DNA of 64,000 nucleotides from positions 293,001-357,000 of the forward strand of contig NC_090166.1 in assembly GCF_017916325.1 (NCBI RefSeq), in the 5' to 3' direction. Below, piece after piece: positions 21,326 through 32,868 of this stretch. Within the stretch, counting starts at the first letter, position 1; the number at the start of each line of letters is the position of its first letter. Position numbers and translations under genes: made by a program. Origin of the DNA: Leishmania martiniquensis. Taxonomy: Eukaryota; Euglenozoa; Kinetoplastea; Trypanosomatida; Trypanosomatidae. The notes under the pieces were generated by a model. That model did not search any database. It was not told the origin of the DNA and saw only the letters and a program-made list of their open reading frames with translations.

Positions 21326-24300
21326 GGTGCCTCGTGCTGCGCGCCGGGGTGGTTGGGCAGGGCTGCGGGGGTGCTCGCACGGGGAGAAAGAGGGGAGGGG
21401 GGGCCGGGGCGCTGCGCACGCACTGGCCCGCCGTGTACGACGAGGCCGGCAGCGGAAGTGGCAGGCCTATCCGAGAAAGGCGCAGGGGTGATTCGAAAGT
21501 TAGGCGGGACGCCGATTTGTGTCGTCGGTCAGGATATAGGAGCCAATCGTCTGCGTGACGACTACACGGACGCGGTGGAGAAGGAAGTGTGTGATGTCAA
21601 GGAAAACGGACAGACGAGGAGAGGAACGGGCGGGTGGTAGAGGGCGTGGGGGCTTTCATGAAGATGAATGTGAGGGGCCGATAGAGATGAAAAGGCAGAG
21701 GGTCGCGCATTCCACGTGACAGTGCACGTATGCGCAAGGCATCAAAGATGCACGAATGTGCGCACTGCATAGATTTAGCAGTACCCTTTCGGGGGTGCTG
21801 GGGTGTGGGTAGCTTCGTTCCTTCTTCGGTCTCCCTGTGCGTAGTGTTTTTGTTTGCCCACTGATACCGCTCTCTCTGTCTTTCTGTCGATTTATGCCCC
21901 AGTCGTGGCCATTTGCTCGCAGATGGGAGCACGTGTGAGGCATGCAAAACGTTTGCATATATAGAGAGAGAGAAAGCAGAGGCGGAACTGTTGCTTTAAA
22001 AAAAGGGGGAGGGGGGTAAGGGGAAGAGGTGGAGAAGGCGGGACGACAGCAGAGAAAGAAAGGGGGTATTCGTCGCGGCGGAGCAAACAGCCCTTCTGCC
22101 CGTCAACCGCCACAACAGGCGCCACAACAAAAAAAAGGAATAGACGCCGTTAGCCACGCGTATGGGCCTCCTCCCTCACGCACGCATAAATCGAGAGACG
22201 AATGACATCCACAATATGTCTGTATGTATACACACACACATACACTCACAAATATATAAATAAATGAAGCTGTGCGTTGAAGCACCGCCGCCGTCGGCAA
22301 GGGGAGGGGCCCACGATAAAGCGGAGGCGAACGCTGAGGTGGTAAGGTCGAGGCGGCGCACTGATCGTGCCGAGTCTCCTATAAACCTCTACCCACCCCT
22401 GCAGGGCGGCAAGAGAGGAGCAGAGAAGTGGTGTAAGAAAGGTGAGGTGAGGTGGGTCGGTGGGGGGGAGACAAAGAACGGAACGCGAAAAGGGGGAGTA
22501 AAAGCGGTGATGAGCTGAACGCCACCTGAGCGATGCAGAAAGCAGCGGCGCTTCCGACGTACAATTCAAAGACGACAGAGATGGGCAGCAAGACCGTAGG
22601 CGATGAACAAGGCGCGTCTCGGCGAGGGCACCCTCCCTCCCTCCCCCTTTTCTACTCACCTGAGCGGGTGGCGACCTTATTCGCAGAGGACCGCACTCGT
22701 CACCACTCAGCTGCCGCGCCGCGGTCAGCAGCAGGAAAGGGGAGGGGAAGAACGGCGAAGGCACCCCCGCAACCGTCAAAGGACACTGGTCAGAGGCAAT
22801 TCTGCCACGGCTGAAATGGCTCACGGGCGGTTCGCACTGCCGCCACGTCAACAGTGGCGATGCCCAACAAGTTGAAAATAAACTGCAAAGCGCCCGCGCC
22901 TCCCAACAGCGCCGCAGTCACTCCCATTTCTCCGGAAGCCCTCAGCAAGCGGCATCACGGCACGACGAGGTGCACAGTCAACTCCGTTCACGTGGATGGA
23001 GAAGAGCATCGCCGTCCACACTGCTGTGATTGAGTGCGCTAAGGCGGATTCCACCGCGGCCGTGGAGGGTTGCGTCCAATGGCGTCGCCACGTTCATGAA
23101 AGCAGCGCAATCAGTGAAACGGCGAATGACTGCGCACTTCGCTCCCAGGACCAGTCGGGGCGAAAAGGACTGTCGGTCAGCACCGTCAGTCGAGGTGCAC
23201 GCGAAAAAAAAGAGAGGACCCCATCGTCGCCTTCGCCGGCTAAAGGGATGGCGGCACGAAATCATGACGCCGCGACGTGGCGCTTAAGACGCTGGTGCAC
23301 CACTGGGACGGATGGGAAGCGAGGAAGATACATTGCCTACACTCTTTGCTGCGCAGACGTTAAGATGAGTGCCGAGCCGTCTTTCAACAAAGAAGGTGCG
23401 ATGGCTGCAACGCGCGCCTCCTCCCCCGCCTTGAGCGAGATGGCTCGAATTACTGCAGTAACGCGATTCGCGAGAGGGAACCGCACAGCTGGCCATGGCT
23501 TACAGTGCATCTCCGTGCACCCGTGCAGTATGCGCGCCGAGCCGACATCCGTCATCCAAATCATGAGCTGAGCGAGGTCGCCGCGTACGCCCAGCCCCGC
23601 AACCATCGCCAGTGCTGCATCAAGAGCTTTGCACGGCAAAGCGAATCAGCCTTGCGGAGCACCAGCGTGTGGTGCAGACGATGCTGAGAAGGAAAAAAAA
23701 GGGTGAGGCCGTGGCGGCGAAACAGCTACAGCATCTAAGAAACGGGAGCACTCACCATCACAGGAGCTGCCTTGCAGCAGACGAAGAGAACACTATTGGC
23801 TGCCAGAAACTTCTAGTCAATGGTGCTACCTGCCTGACGGAGGTGCCGCTGTGGAGGTGCCTGATGCGGCCTTCAGGTTACCACCCCGGATGGCTTACTC
23901 CAAGACGGAGACTGGCGCAGCTGTGTCATGGCCTTCGGTACCTGCAAGGCACTCATGCGCTGTGGCGCCACTCAAGAACTAGACAGCGACACTGTCGTCG
24001 CCAAGGTAGCTCAGCCCGCCATGCTCCCGGGTTTCGGTCACATGCAGCCGCGTGCAGTCAGCGATTCTCCTCTGCCTCGATCTGGACTGCCGCTGACGTT
24101 GGGGAAGCGATGGGGTGTGGCTAAGAGGCGATAGCGAGAGCAACAGGATGGCACGGGCAAATGTAAGAGCCTCTATAGGCCGTGCGAGATGCAGCAGGGA
24201 CAGCCCACCCGTGGGACGCTTTCAACCGTTGTCGAGGAGTACCGTGCCTTTCTCCATGCAAGCAGGAGGGCTGGATCACCTGCAGGCTTGGCGGGCGTAC

Positions 24301-27300
24301 GAGACGGTCAAGGGAGCCGTGATTGGGCCAAGGAGGCGTCACGCACGCCGACGTATAGAGAGGGAGCAATGGAAGAAAGACGGAGACGCCGAATAACGTC
24401 AGAGATGCATAGCATCTTTGCAGAGCCTCGTGCATAGCGGCGTGCCAGGCACCATGGTGAAACGTGCCAGAGCGGGAGAGGAGGGGGTGAAGGTCGTGCG
24501 AGTACAGCGGTAGAGCAAGACCGCCAGGTCACCCCTACGAGGGGCGACAGCGAATCCCCCTCCCATGCCGAGACAGCGCAACGCTCCACTGCATAGCCAA
24601 ATGCTCATGAGGTCTCGCAACGATCCGATTCTGAGCAGCGGCGTGGGGGGGGGGGAGGAGGGGACCGGGGGCCACCGCCTCGCTCCCTGTTCTTGCTGTT
24701 GTTCGTATTTGTTTTCCGCGTGGCTTCTTTCGGCCTTTCTCGATCGAGCGTTATTATTTTGGGCTTCAGACCTCATGTCAGTCTAGTTGACGATCGCCGA
24801 GAGGCCGCCGCCACTAAGGTGAGAGGAGAACGTTGCAGATCCCATGCGATACGAGGGCGGGGTGAGGGCAGGCAGCGGTGTCAAGGACGTGCGCTGCCTG
24901 CAAGGGAAGGTAATGCCACCGTAAAGCATCAAGACCGTCGTTACCCCACGGCGCCTTTCATTAAGTACCGCATACAGCGCTGCTTGTCAAAGGGTGCGGA
25001 GAGCGCTGCTATAAAAAGAAAAGAATTCGCTCCACCTGCAGTGGGAAAGGCACGTTACGGATTTAAATGTGCCTGTCAATCGTCTAGGCACCGCACCTCC
25101 TCTCGGCATTCCTCCCTATCCGCCAGTCAGCAAAGCGCTGGTGGGATAGGGAGATGCGAAGGAGGTGGGCGAGTGGCCAGTAGACCGAGTCCCCTCTGGC
25201 GTGAAGCGAACAGAAAGAAAAGCACACACACGAGCACTCAAGGGATTAAATGAACCAACACTTAGAGAGCATGAGGAATCATGAAAGGGGCAAAGAAATG
25301 GGAAGAAGCGCCGAGCATGCGCCCATATGGGAGAGGCGGCGGCACAGACAGACACTTAAGAGCCTCCAAAGGAACCACGTAGAAGTGGTGGTCCCAGTTG
25401 GCTGTACCACTGACCTTCTCCCCAGCGCTGCTGCCGCTCGCCCTCCCTCCCCCTCCTCTCTCTTTCCTACTGGCCACTTCCTTTCTACATGCATGCTCGT
25501 CCTCTCGGAAAGCCCCACCGTCGCGTCTATAAGCGTCACAGACATTCTTTGCGCGGAGGCCTTCAAAAGGAAAAAGCGATCAGAACAGGATCGGCAAAGA
25601 GCGAACAACAACAGCAAATAAATGAATAAAAAAGCGGAGAAGTCACTGATAAATAAAGCGGAAACACAAAGCAAAGCAAAACTGTTAGAGAGAAACCGGA
25701 GAAGAAAATACAACGAAGGGGGCGGACGGGATGGGGAGTCACACGTGCAGACACACACACACAGAGACACACAGACACACACAAAGAGGAGGAGGGAAGG
25801 TGGAAAAGAGAAAACGCCTCCGCGTGTATGTGCACATGCGTTTATGCGTGCATGTGCGTGTAAGTGGGTACGCATGGCGCGGAAGAACGAAAGGAGCGGA
25901 AGAAGGAGAGGAGGGGAGGTAGGGAGGAAAAAAGGGACAAGGAAAGGGGACGAAGAGGGGTGGTGCTGTGTGGGCGTGTGCGGTGGTGGTGGTGGTGGGG
26001 AAGGGGAAGGAGGAAGGAGGACGTTCATTGAAAAGCGCGCGGTCATTTGGCTGTCACCTGCACGAGAAGTGGGCCACCAGCTGACAAAGTTTGGTCAACG
26101 GCCTTCATCGAACGTCCTTCCAAGAAGTATCGTCATGGTCAGGGCGGGAAAGAAAAAACGTCTGACTCTGACAAACGAGAGACGATACGGCCTCCGTAAA
26201 AACAGAAATAAAGTGAGGGGGGTGTAAAGAAAAAAAAGGGCGCAGACAGCTCGACGAAGGGGGAGTAAAGTGTACCGGTCGTGCGGTGGAGAAAACGCAA
26301 TGGCGCGTTCCACAGACACATCCCCGTTTGCGCATCCGAAGAGCTCCGACATCTCCCATTCGAGAGAGGCAAAGGTAGAAGGGTGGGGGTGGGGGGAAGA
26401 GGGAGGAGGGGGGGCGTAAAGGCTACAGCGATGGGCCACCGAAGACACAGGAAGAGAAAAGAGGGGCGCGGCGAATGAGGCCGCACGCGACGGAAGGGTC
26501 GCATGAGAGCGTTCGAAGAAAAGGGGGCGCGCACGACGAGCATATGAAGAGAGCGCTACAACAGAGCTCGTCGTGAGAAGGAGCGAGCGGGGGAGCACCG
26601 CACCACCAAATAATACGAGGAAAAAAAAACAGAAGGGACTTGAGGAAGTCCGCGGAGCAATGACGCCGACTCGGGCTCTCGTGCGAGAACGACCGAAAAG
26701 GGTCGACGAAGATAGAAACGAGGGAGAGAGAAAGAGAGCGACAAAGACGGTGCGCATTAGAGACCTCACTGTAGCCGTCCCTTCCACCCACACACGTGCA
26801 CGCACGCACGCACGCACACACACACGCGACCGCCACCACCATCTCACCGCCCCCCTTCTGTCGTCTGGTGATCCGCAAGAAAGGGACAAAAGAGAACGTA
26901 GAGAGCATCCACAGAGGAGAGAAAGAGAGAGAGAAAGGCAAAAGAAAAAGAAGGACAAATGAATGAAGCGCAGACGCCTTTTTTTTTTTTTGCCCACAGA
27001 CGTCCACAGCTTCCAGTTCAAAAAAATGAAACAAGACAGCATACCTATTGGCGGCCCACCGTGGAGAGGAGGAAACGCCTCTGCCTTCCTCTCCCTCACA
27101 GATACATCCCGCCCTGAGATATCGTGGTCGGATGAGGCCACAGGCGAATACGGAAAGAAAGAAAAGGATGTCCATTCTGATGTGTTGCATCGATCTCGGT
27201 TGTCCCACTCCGGTTGCCGAGTCACCCGTTCCGTATATGCGGGTGACACGACCACAAGGTGAGCGCTCAGCACGAAAGACCTTCACCACTATCACAGAGG

Positions 27301-27338
27301 AATTACAGAGAAATCCAGCTCCATCGCATGACAGCCTC
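21326..27338. other. Intergenic region between the transporter copies
   Basis: About 6 kb with no recognisable gene; on the minus strand it is the 3' flank of copy 2 and 5' flank of copy 1. The stretch 22,850-25,100 has balanced composition and few simple repeats, like a decayed dispersed repeat. The stretch 25,600-27,000 is extremely purine-rich on the plus strand, with CA runs at about 25750-25790 and a CACG/CA run near 26803-26826. Frames in it encode low-complexity Ser/Phe/Leu-rich strings and are not credible. Confidence 0.6.
21374..21403 (-). promoter_or_regulatory. Candidate trans-splice acceptor, transporter copy 1
   Basis: The minus strand has a 23-nt C/T tract (21403-21381), then GTGCGAG. 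The AG at 21375-21374 would leave a 48-nt 5' UTR. The identical signal lies at 28833-28862 for copy 2. Confidence 0.5.
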
Positions 27339-28784
27339 TTACACAAAAAAGCTGAAGTACACGGTAGAGATGGTGCCGAAGACGATCGCGATGACGCCCG
27401 CCACAAGGAGGAAGTACGTCCCCAGCCAGTGAAAGACCCCCACAGACTTGATGCTCCAGTTGCCGCTGTACATCCAAAAGTATGCGGGAAAGATGAAGCC
27501 GATGAAGCCGCCACACAGGGAGCCGACCAGGCCGAGAGCCGTGTTGATGCTCGGGATAAACAGCCCACACACGAGGATGAGGACAGCCATGGTGAGAATC
27601 ACGATGGTGTGCTTCCAGTACGGCACCGTCTCCAGATCCCAGCCCACGCAGTGGTAGACAAAGTTGCGGCACGGCAGCATGTTCATCGCGAAGGCGGCGC
27701 AGATCTTGATGAGCATGCCGATGTACGCGATCATCATGTACGGCTGGTGCACAGGATCGAAGTTGTACAGGATGGAGTCCTTCGTGTCCTCCGCAAAGTC
27801 GAAGTAGCCGAAGATGCCAGTGAAGATGTACAGCACCATGCACACCGTCATCGAGATCGCGCTCGAGACCGTCAGCTGCCGCACGGACGGGCGGGGGCGC
27901 TGCTCGAAGTAGACCGATCCAGCCACAGCCTGGCACATGAACGAAAAGACAAAGATGGACAGGCCGTATACCGCCTTGTTGCCCGTGGTGAAGTACTTCA
28001 TGTCGCCACGCATGCCCTTCTTCATGCCGTTCGTGCTGGAGTGCACCACAATCGTGACGACAAAGTACAGCACCATCAGGACACCGACGGCGGAGACGTA
28101 GCGGATGCTGTTCACACGCTTCGGTATCACCACAGGCACCATCAGCACCAGCCAGATGAGGCTGGTGATGCAGCGGTTCCCAGCAGTGGTCAGGAGGAAC
28201 GCCGGCGTCCCGGGGGACTTCTCCAGGATCGGCGTGATGAGGCTGCTCACGGCGCTGATGTAGGCCACCGCCGTGCCGAAGCACGACAGCCACAGCACGA
28301 ACCCGACGAAGTAGTCCCACCCGCGACCAAACAGGACCAGGGCCAGCTCCTCGAACGTCTTGCACCCCGTCGCCTTCATCGCGTAGCCAAGCAGCGTCAT
28401 CGTGTACACCGTTGCCGCCGTGATCACCAAGAGGTAAATGACAGACATGACGATGCCCGACATGGCGAAGGAGGACGGCATCGAGATGATGCCGCCACCC
28501 AGCGTGACGGAGGCAAGGCTGAAGCAGTTCGAGGCGACACCACCGTACGGGATCAGCCACCCCGTGAACCGGAGGAGGATGTTGCCCTCCGCCTTGGCGG
28601 CCTCACCGCTGCTGTCCGTTTTCGGGCCGCATGGGTCCGTGAGGCTGCCGTTGTTGAGGGGATTCTTCAGCTGCTCGCCGCTCGCCTGTCTGCCCACCGC
28701 GCTGCACGCGCTCCTCTCCGTCAGCGAGTCGCTCAGGTGCTCGCACTCGGCCTGTGCTTCGAAAGGTTGGTTCGGCTTGCTCAT
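27339..28784 (-). CDS. AAP3: AAAP-family amino acid permease, AAP3-like (arginine transporter), copy 2
   Basis: A 481-aa permease identical to the copy at 19880-21325 except Met283 instead of Leu283, within a membrane span near FSF-CQAVAG. The start is the ATG at 28784, matching copy 1. The frame happens to stay open upstream to 29522, but the extra 246 codons are low complexity, are not shared with copy 1 and lie across the likely splice acceptor, so they are excluded. The 3' UTR differs from copy 1 from the tenth base after the stop. In Leishmania the two AAP3 genes are known, as I recall, to respond differently to arginine deprivation through their UTRs. This copy is transcribed first in the unit. 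Confidence 0.88.
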   Translation of the reverse strand: MSKPNQPFEAQAECEHLSDSLTERSACSAVGRQASGEQLKNPLNNGSLTDPCGPKTDSSGEAAKAEGNILLRFTGWLIPYGGVASNCFSLASVTLGGGIISMPSSFAMSGIVMSVIYLLVITAATVYTMTLLGYAMKATGCKTFEELALVLFGRGWDYFVGFVLWLSCFGTAVAYISAVSSLITPILEKSPGTPAFLLTTAGNRCITSLIWLVLMVPVVIPKRVNSIRYVSAVGVLMVLYFVVTIVVHSSTNGMKKGMRGDMKYFTTGNKAVYGLSIFVFSFMCQAVAGSVYFEQRPRPSVRQLTVSSAISMTVCMVLYIFTGIFGYFDFAEDTKDSILYNFDPVHQPYMMIAYIGMLIKICAAFAMNMLPCRNFVYHCVGWDLETVPYWKHTIVILTMAVLILVCGLFIPSINTALGLVGSLCGGFIGFIFPAYFWMYSGNWSIKSVGVFHWLGTYFLLVAGVIAIVFGTISTVYFSFFV

Positions 28785-30343
28785 GGTGCCTCGTGCTGCG
28801 CGCCGGGGTGGTTGGGCAGGGCTGCGGGGGTGCTCGCACGGGGAGAAAGAGGGGAGGGGGGGCCGGGGCGCTGCGCACGCACTGGCCCGCCGTGTACGAC
28901 GAGGCCGGCAGCGGAAGTGGCAGGCACAGGGGAGAAATCGGCAAGGGATGCGGGAGCCAGAAGATGACGCGAGGCAGAGGTGAGCGTCGGGTCTCTTGAA
29001 GGGACAGAAAACAGTGGGCAGCTGAAGAGAGGTATTGGCGCGTGTGGCTTCAGAACGGTGGCGGAGGTGGGAAAAGAATGGACGGAGGCACGTACAGGCA
29101 ACAGCCTGAGGAGCGGAAAAACTTAGAGGAGGGGAAGCGGGAGGGAGAAGCTTTACGAGGCGGTTGATCCTCCAGGGGGAAGGCAGCGGCGTACGTGGAA
29201 GAGAGAAGAGGGGAAGGAGACAAACAGAATTAAGGGGGAGGGGGAGGGGGGCGGAAGCAAAGGGGAGGGAAAGGGGAAGCGACGATGTCCTCAGCAAAAG
29301 AAAGCGAAGAAGAGTCGAAAGGCACAAATGTTTTTTATTTTTGAAGGATTCTGTTTTTTTTTTGTTACGCCTTCTCTGTGTGATTCGCTGTGCTCGAAGA
29401 GGGCAAGAGAGAGAGAGAGACGGACAAGGATGAAGACAGGCGAGGGCCGCTGTACCGCCGTTTGAGCGCCGTCGATTCTGTCTTCGAGAGTAAAGAAACA
29501 GAAAAGAAGCACACACACACAAAAAAAGAGATATGCAATGAAGGCGAAGAACGGAAAGAAGGCGCGCGTACCAGAAGGCGTGGCAGCGTCAATGACCGTT
29601 TTTCTTTGGTGACGGTGAAGCCGATGCGAGAGGGGGTCGAAAGAGAGAGAGGTGATGAGGTGCGGTGCGCTCGCGAGTGGTGCCGAAGGAATCGGGAGGA
29701 ATCGGTGGGGGGAGGGAAGACGAGGAGGAGGAGCAGTGGAAAGTGGAATGGAAAGAGGAAGGGGCGCATAGGGATGAAACGGAAGGAGGGAAGGCATCTG
29801 TGCAGTGGGAGCAACAAGAGGGAGACGCGGGGCCTCCAGACACTCCTCGTGCGCGTTGAGAACAACGATGCAACGCCATGAGCTCGGCGCAGTGGAAGCA
29901 TCGAAGAAAAAGGATGATTGAAGGCCCGCTCATTCCTCTGACAAAGAGGTCATGACGGCCTGCGCGTGGATGTGTTAGCCTTCTCTAATAGTGGCGATCG
30001 CTGTGGATAGGCCCATAGACTTGACGGTTTCAGCAGGTGGCGAGAACATGAAACATTACACGCCCAATCCGAACGAGAGGGCCGCGACCACAACCCTGGC
30101 GCTCGCCGCCTGCGCAGGTCGAGTGGCGGAAGCCCTGCAGACAGCGCGCGTCAACGCGGCGAAAGCGACAAGTTGAATATCTACATAAGTGCTGGTGAAA
30201 TACCGTCCCGCGGAGGAAGGGCGCAGAAGCGTCACCGGAAAGACACACCGTTACGCAATGAGCGACCCGAACAGAAGGCCGGGGCGTTATCCACCAGATA
30301 CGTTAGCCAAAGGCAGAGACGGCAGCCACCGCATAGACGCCCT
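28785..30343. other. Intergenic region between the CFAP97-like gene and transporter copy 2
   Basis: No gene seen. Purine-rich on the plus strand (29,100-29,850), so strongly pyrimidine-rich as transcribed. The first 141 bases belong to the transporter repeat. Confidence 0.6.
28833..28862 (-). promoter_or_regulatory. Candidate trans-splice acceptor, transporter copy 2
   Basis: Same pyrimidine tract and GTGCGAG acceptor as copy 1, shifted by 7,459; it lies inside the shared repeat. Confidence 0.5.
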
Positions 30344-30823
30344 TCATCGATGCGCTGCCCTGTCCATGGGTTGGTAAGGGTATCGACTAGCGCGGCCGGC
30401 AAACTCTTCGTTGCGGCGACGGTCAGCCTCGAATTTTTCTGCGCAGTACGTCGGTCGCGCATGCTCCAAGCGCTCTAAGAGCTTCGCGTTCTCTCGTGCA
30501 ATCGCGGCCTGCTCCTGTTGGCGGCGACGCTGCGAGACGATCGCCTTATTCTTGTCGCGCCACGGCTCCGAAGTATCCACACCACCGCGAGTGTTCATGA
30601 TGTGCACCATCTTCTCCACCAACTTCTGATTGTCGCGGTTCACCTGTTCTGCACGCGCGGGGTTGCCGCGCATAGAACCGATTGGTCGCCCAAAGGCACA
30701 GCTCTCCGGCATCTTATTGTCGATGCGGCTGCGTTGATTGGCGACTCGCTCGCGATGCATCCAGTAGTTGCGCTCTTGCTCCCGCTCCAGCGACGCCATA
30801 TTGCCACTCTTCTTGGGCTGCAT
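30344..30823 (-). CDS. CFAP97 (Hemingway/KIAA1430) domain protein, axonemal
   Basis: A 159-aa basic, helical protein from the ATG at 30823; Met9 is an alternative start because a CTGCAG acceptor sits 1 nt before the first ATG. The C-terminal two thirds (about 57-148) fit the CFAP97 pattern: AEQVNRDNQKLVEKM, then a short linker, then IARENAKLLERLEHARPTY, and a closing SRY near residue 148. Animal members (for example CFAP97D1, Drosophila Hemingway) are needed for motile cilia and sperm flagella, so an axonemal role in the parasite flagellum is expected. No membrane segments. Length is close to the short CFAP97D1 type. I recognised it by pattern, not by search. Confidence 0.75.
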   Translation of the reverse strand: MQPKKSGNMASLEREQERNYWMHRERVANQRSRIDNKMPESCAFGRPIGSMRGNPARAEQVNRDNQKLVEKMVHIMNTRGGVDTSEPWRDKNKAIVSQRRRQQEQAAIARENAKLLERLEHARPTYCAEKFEADRRRNEEFAGRASRYPYQPMDRAAHR

Positions 30824-32628
30824 TCTGCAGAGCGCACGCAGAGGACAAAAAAGCGCTAGTGAGAGCTGCAGACGAGAAGCGAAGCACCTGAACAACTACA
30901 GGAGAGTGGAACGATCCTGCGTGGTTCGTCTCTCCATGTATTAGCAATGAGGCACTAAAAAATCAGTCGCAGAAGCATGTCGCAACCCTCTGCCGGGCAG
31001 CGAGACAGTATTGTTCGATGTGTTTAGAAGGGTACACGTTCAGCCAAAATCCGAAGGCTCCGTATTAGACACTGGCTCGCCGTATCGCATGCGTGCGCGC
31101 AAGGCGCACAAGAGCATGCACACGGAGGGATGAAACCAAGAGGCGCGGCACGGTTGACGTGATGTGAGAGAGGCACGTTAGACGTTGTGGACAATATCCA
31201 ACCAGGAGAGGGCGTGGGAAGAGGGAGGGGTGCATTGGTGACGAGAGGGACGGCGCCTCTGCTCTCGCAGGAGAAACAGAAAATGGAAAGTTGTCGATAT
31301 CGGGCATGGGCCCTCCACAACCCTTCCGCGGACGCCTAAAGGAAACAAACAAGCAAGCAATACTTACTGAGCCTCGATGTGCACGATGAACGCAAGGTTC
31401 GAGGGCCGAGGCTTTGGTGCCCAGCCATTAACCTCGCAGTTAATTTTCAGGCGGTGCTCTCTCAGAGAGGCTGACAGTTTCACATGCTTCGATGTCCCAT
31501 CTTCAGCTTCAGAGACGTGCGCTTCACTTTACCAAAACATATTTTTCCTTCGGTGCGAGTCAGCGTGGGACGTCGCGCACACAAAAATGATCGCGCAGCC
31601 AAGAGCCTGCCCCATAGGCTCGCTGGGCGCTTAGGTTTGTATGGTCTCTTATGACAACAAGACGCGGTCTGCGGTGTACAACAGTGGAGGAGAGAGACGG
31701 CCCACAAAACGGCAAACAGAATGTGGTGTATTATCGGCTTCCGAGCACACAAAGCAAAAGGAAAAATAAATAAATATTTAAAAGGAAAAAAAGAGTCGCC
31801 TTCGTGTCGCAGTGGTTCGGCGGTGTGCACAAAACGGCGGACAAACACCAAAGATGGAGGAGGAGGAGGGGGGAGGGGGAGGCGCCCTGAGCATAGGGGT
31901 CACTGAAGAAATGGCTACGTGAAGCGCTGAAGCCGCTAACTCCCGCCACGAGCACAATGGGCGTAACGCGTGTTTTCATGCATGCTGTAGACAAGTGTGT
32001 GTGTGTGCTCCGACAGCTGCGCATTCCCATCTTTCTTTTTTACTCATGTCGCCTCGATGCGGCCCAGTCATCCCAACAGTGCGGTAGGACCATTCGCACA
32101 CTCCATCCGCCACACACGTGGACTCGGGCCTACTCCGTCCTGCCGATATGCAGATAATACGTTCATATGCAGCTCAAAAACAAAAAAAGAAACGAAGAGA
32201 AGGCCTTCGAGAGCGGAATGCGCTGCCTTCGACGCATCGTACATATATATTTATATATACCTCTGAGTGCCTGCGTGTGTGTATGTGTAGGTGAGTGCGT
32301 ATTCCTTCACACCATGTCAGCGAGCACGGCACTCTCACTCGATGAAACGGCAGTCATCCACGCACAAAGGCGGCGCTAAAAGAAAAAGAGGGTGCGTGGG
32401 GGAGGGAGAAGAAAGCGAAACAAAAAAAAAAGAGAATACCTCAACAGACAACAGAATATGTCTCTCTGTCGAATTGGGATCGCCGCGTCCTTTCCGTGAG
32501 CGGAAAAGAAGTGGACGGGCACGTCAGGATACCGTCGATGTGATCCTGCGGCAAAGGGAGAGTGGAGGTGCGCATGGCAACGGAATCTTTTTTTTGCTGT
32601 AGAGAGGCGTTCCTCTAAGGATGAGTCG
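30824..32628. other. Intergenic region above the CFAP97-like gene
   Basis: No recognisable gene. Contains a G/A-rich tract at 31855-31885 and a TA-rich patch at 32240-32262. Presumably 3' UTR of the 79-aa protein gene plus splice region. Confidence 0.55.
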
Positions 32629-32868
32629 CTAGATGTCCTCCATATAGTGCTTGCCATGCGCAGGCGCGCTCTCCACCGCCGTCATCACTACAGACCCAGG
32701 CAGGTGCAGCTCGTCGGGGCGCTTGTACGCAACGAACAGAGCCACAGCCACACCAACCACAGTGATGCCCAAGCACACCCACACGAGCGGGAACTCCTCC
32801 TTGGACTTGGCCGCCGCCAGCGAGAGGCACGCGGTGAGGGCGACCATCAGCAGCTGCTTAGCGGACAT
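32629..32868 (-). CDS. Small membrane protein, 79 aa
   Basis: Starts at the ATG at 32868, two bases after a GCGCAG acceptor candidate on the minus strand. Residues 4-20 (LLMVALTACLSLAAA after a Lys) look like a cleavable signal peptide or first span. Residues 28-47 (LVWVCLGITVVGVAVALFVA) are a clear membrane span followed by positive YKRP. The C-terminus is short and polar, ending KHYMEDI. It would be a single-span (type I) or hairpin protein of the endomembrane system, mitochondrion or surface. I do not recognise the family. Its clean hydrophobic pattern and strand support it as a gene despite its size; the upstream in-frame extension to 33321 lacks plausible composition. Confidence 0.7.
   Translation of the reverse strand: MSAKQLLMVALTACLSLAAAKSKEEFPLVWVCLGITVVGVAVALFVAYKRPDELHLPGSVVMTAVESAPAHGKHYMEDI

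Larger units (their letters stand above)
19871..21466. repeat. Transporter repeat, copy 1 (1,596 bp)
   Basis: Matches 27330-28925 at a constant offset of 7,459 with no indels noticed. I saw one base difference in the coding part (20479 A versus 27938 T). Homology begins 9 nt after the stop codon and ends 141 nt above the ATG, so both copies share the coding sequence and the proximal splice signal but not the rest of their flanks. Confidence 0.93.
27330..28925. repeat. Transporter repeat, copy 2 (1,596 bp)
   Basis: Partner of 19871-21466. The sharp loss of similarity on both sides indicates duplication plus later conversion, or replacement of flanking UTRs. Confidence 0.93.

Noticed and set aside
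19847..21640. 597-codon plus-strand open frame over transporter copy 1
   Set aside because: Antisense shadow of the permease: His/Asp/Arg-rich translation without domains, and the same shadow appears over copy 2 (27048-28967).
25279..26046. 255-codon minus frame
   Set aside because: Encodes Pro/Ser/Leu/Phe runs from a pyrimidine-rich tract and CA repeats; characteristic of a UTR or splice region.
28785..29522. 246-codon in-frame N-terminal extension of transporter copy 2
   Set aside because: Beyond the first 141 bp it is not shared with copy 1, is low complexity and crosses the likely splice acceptor.
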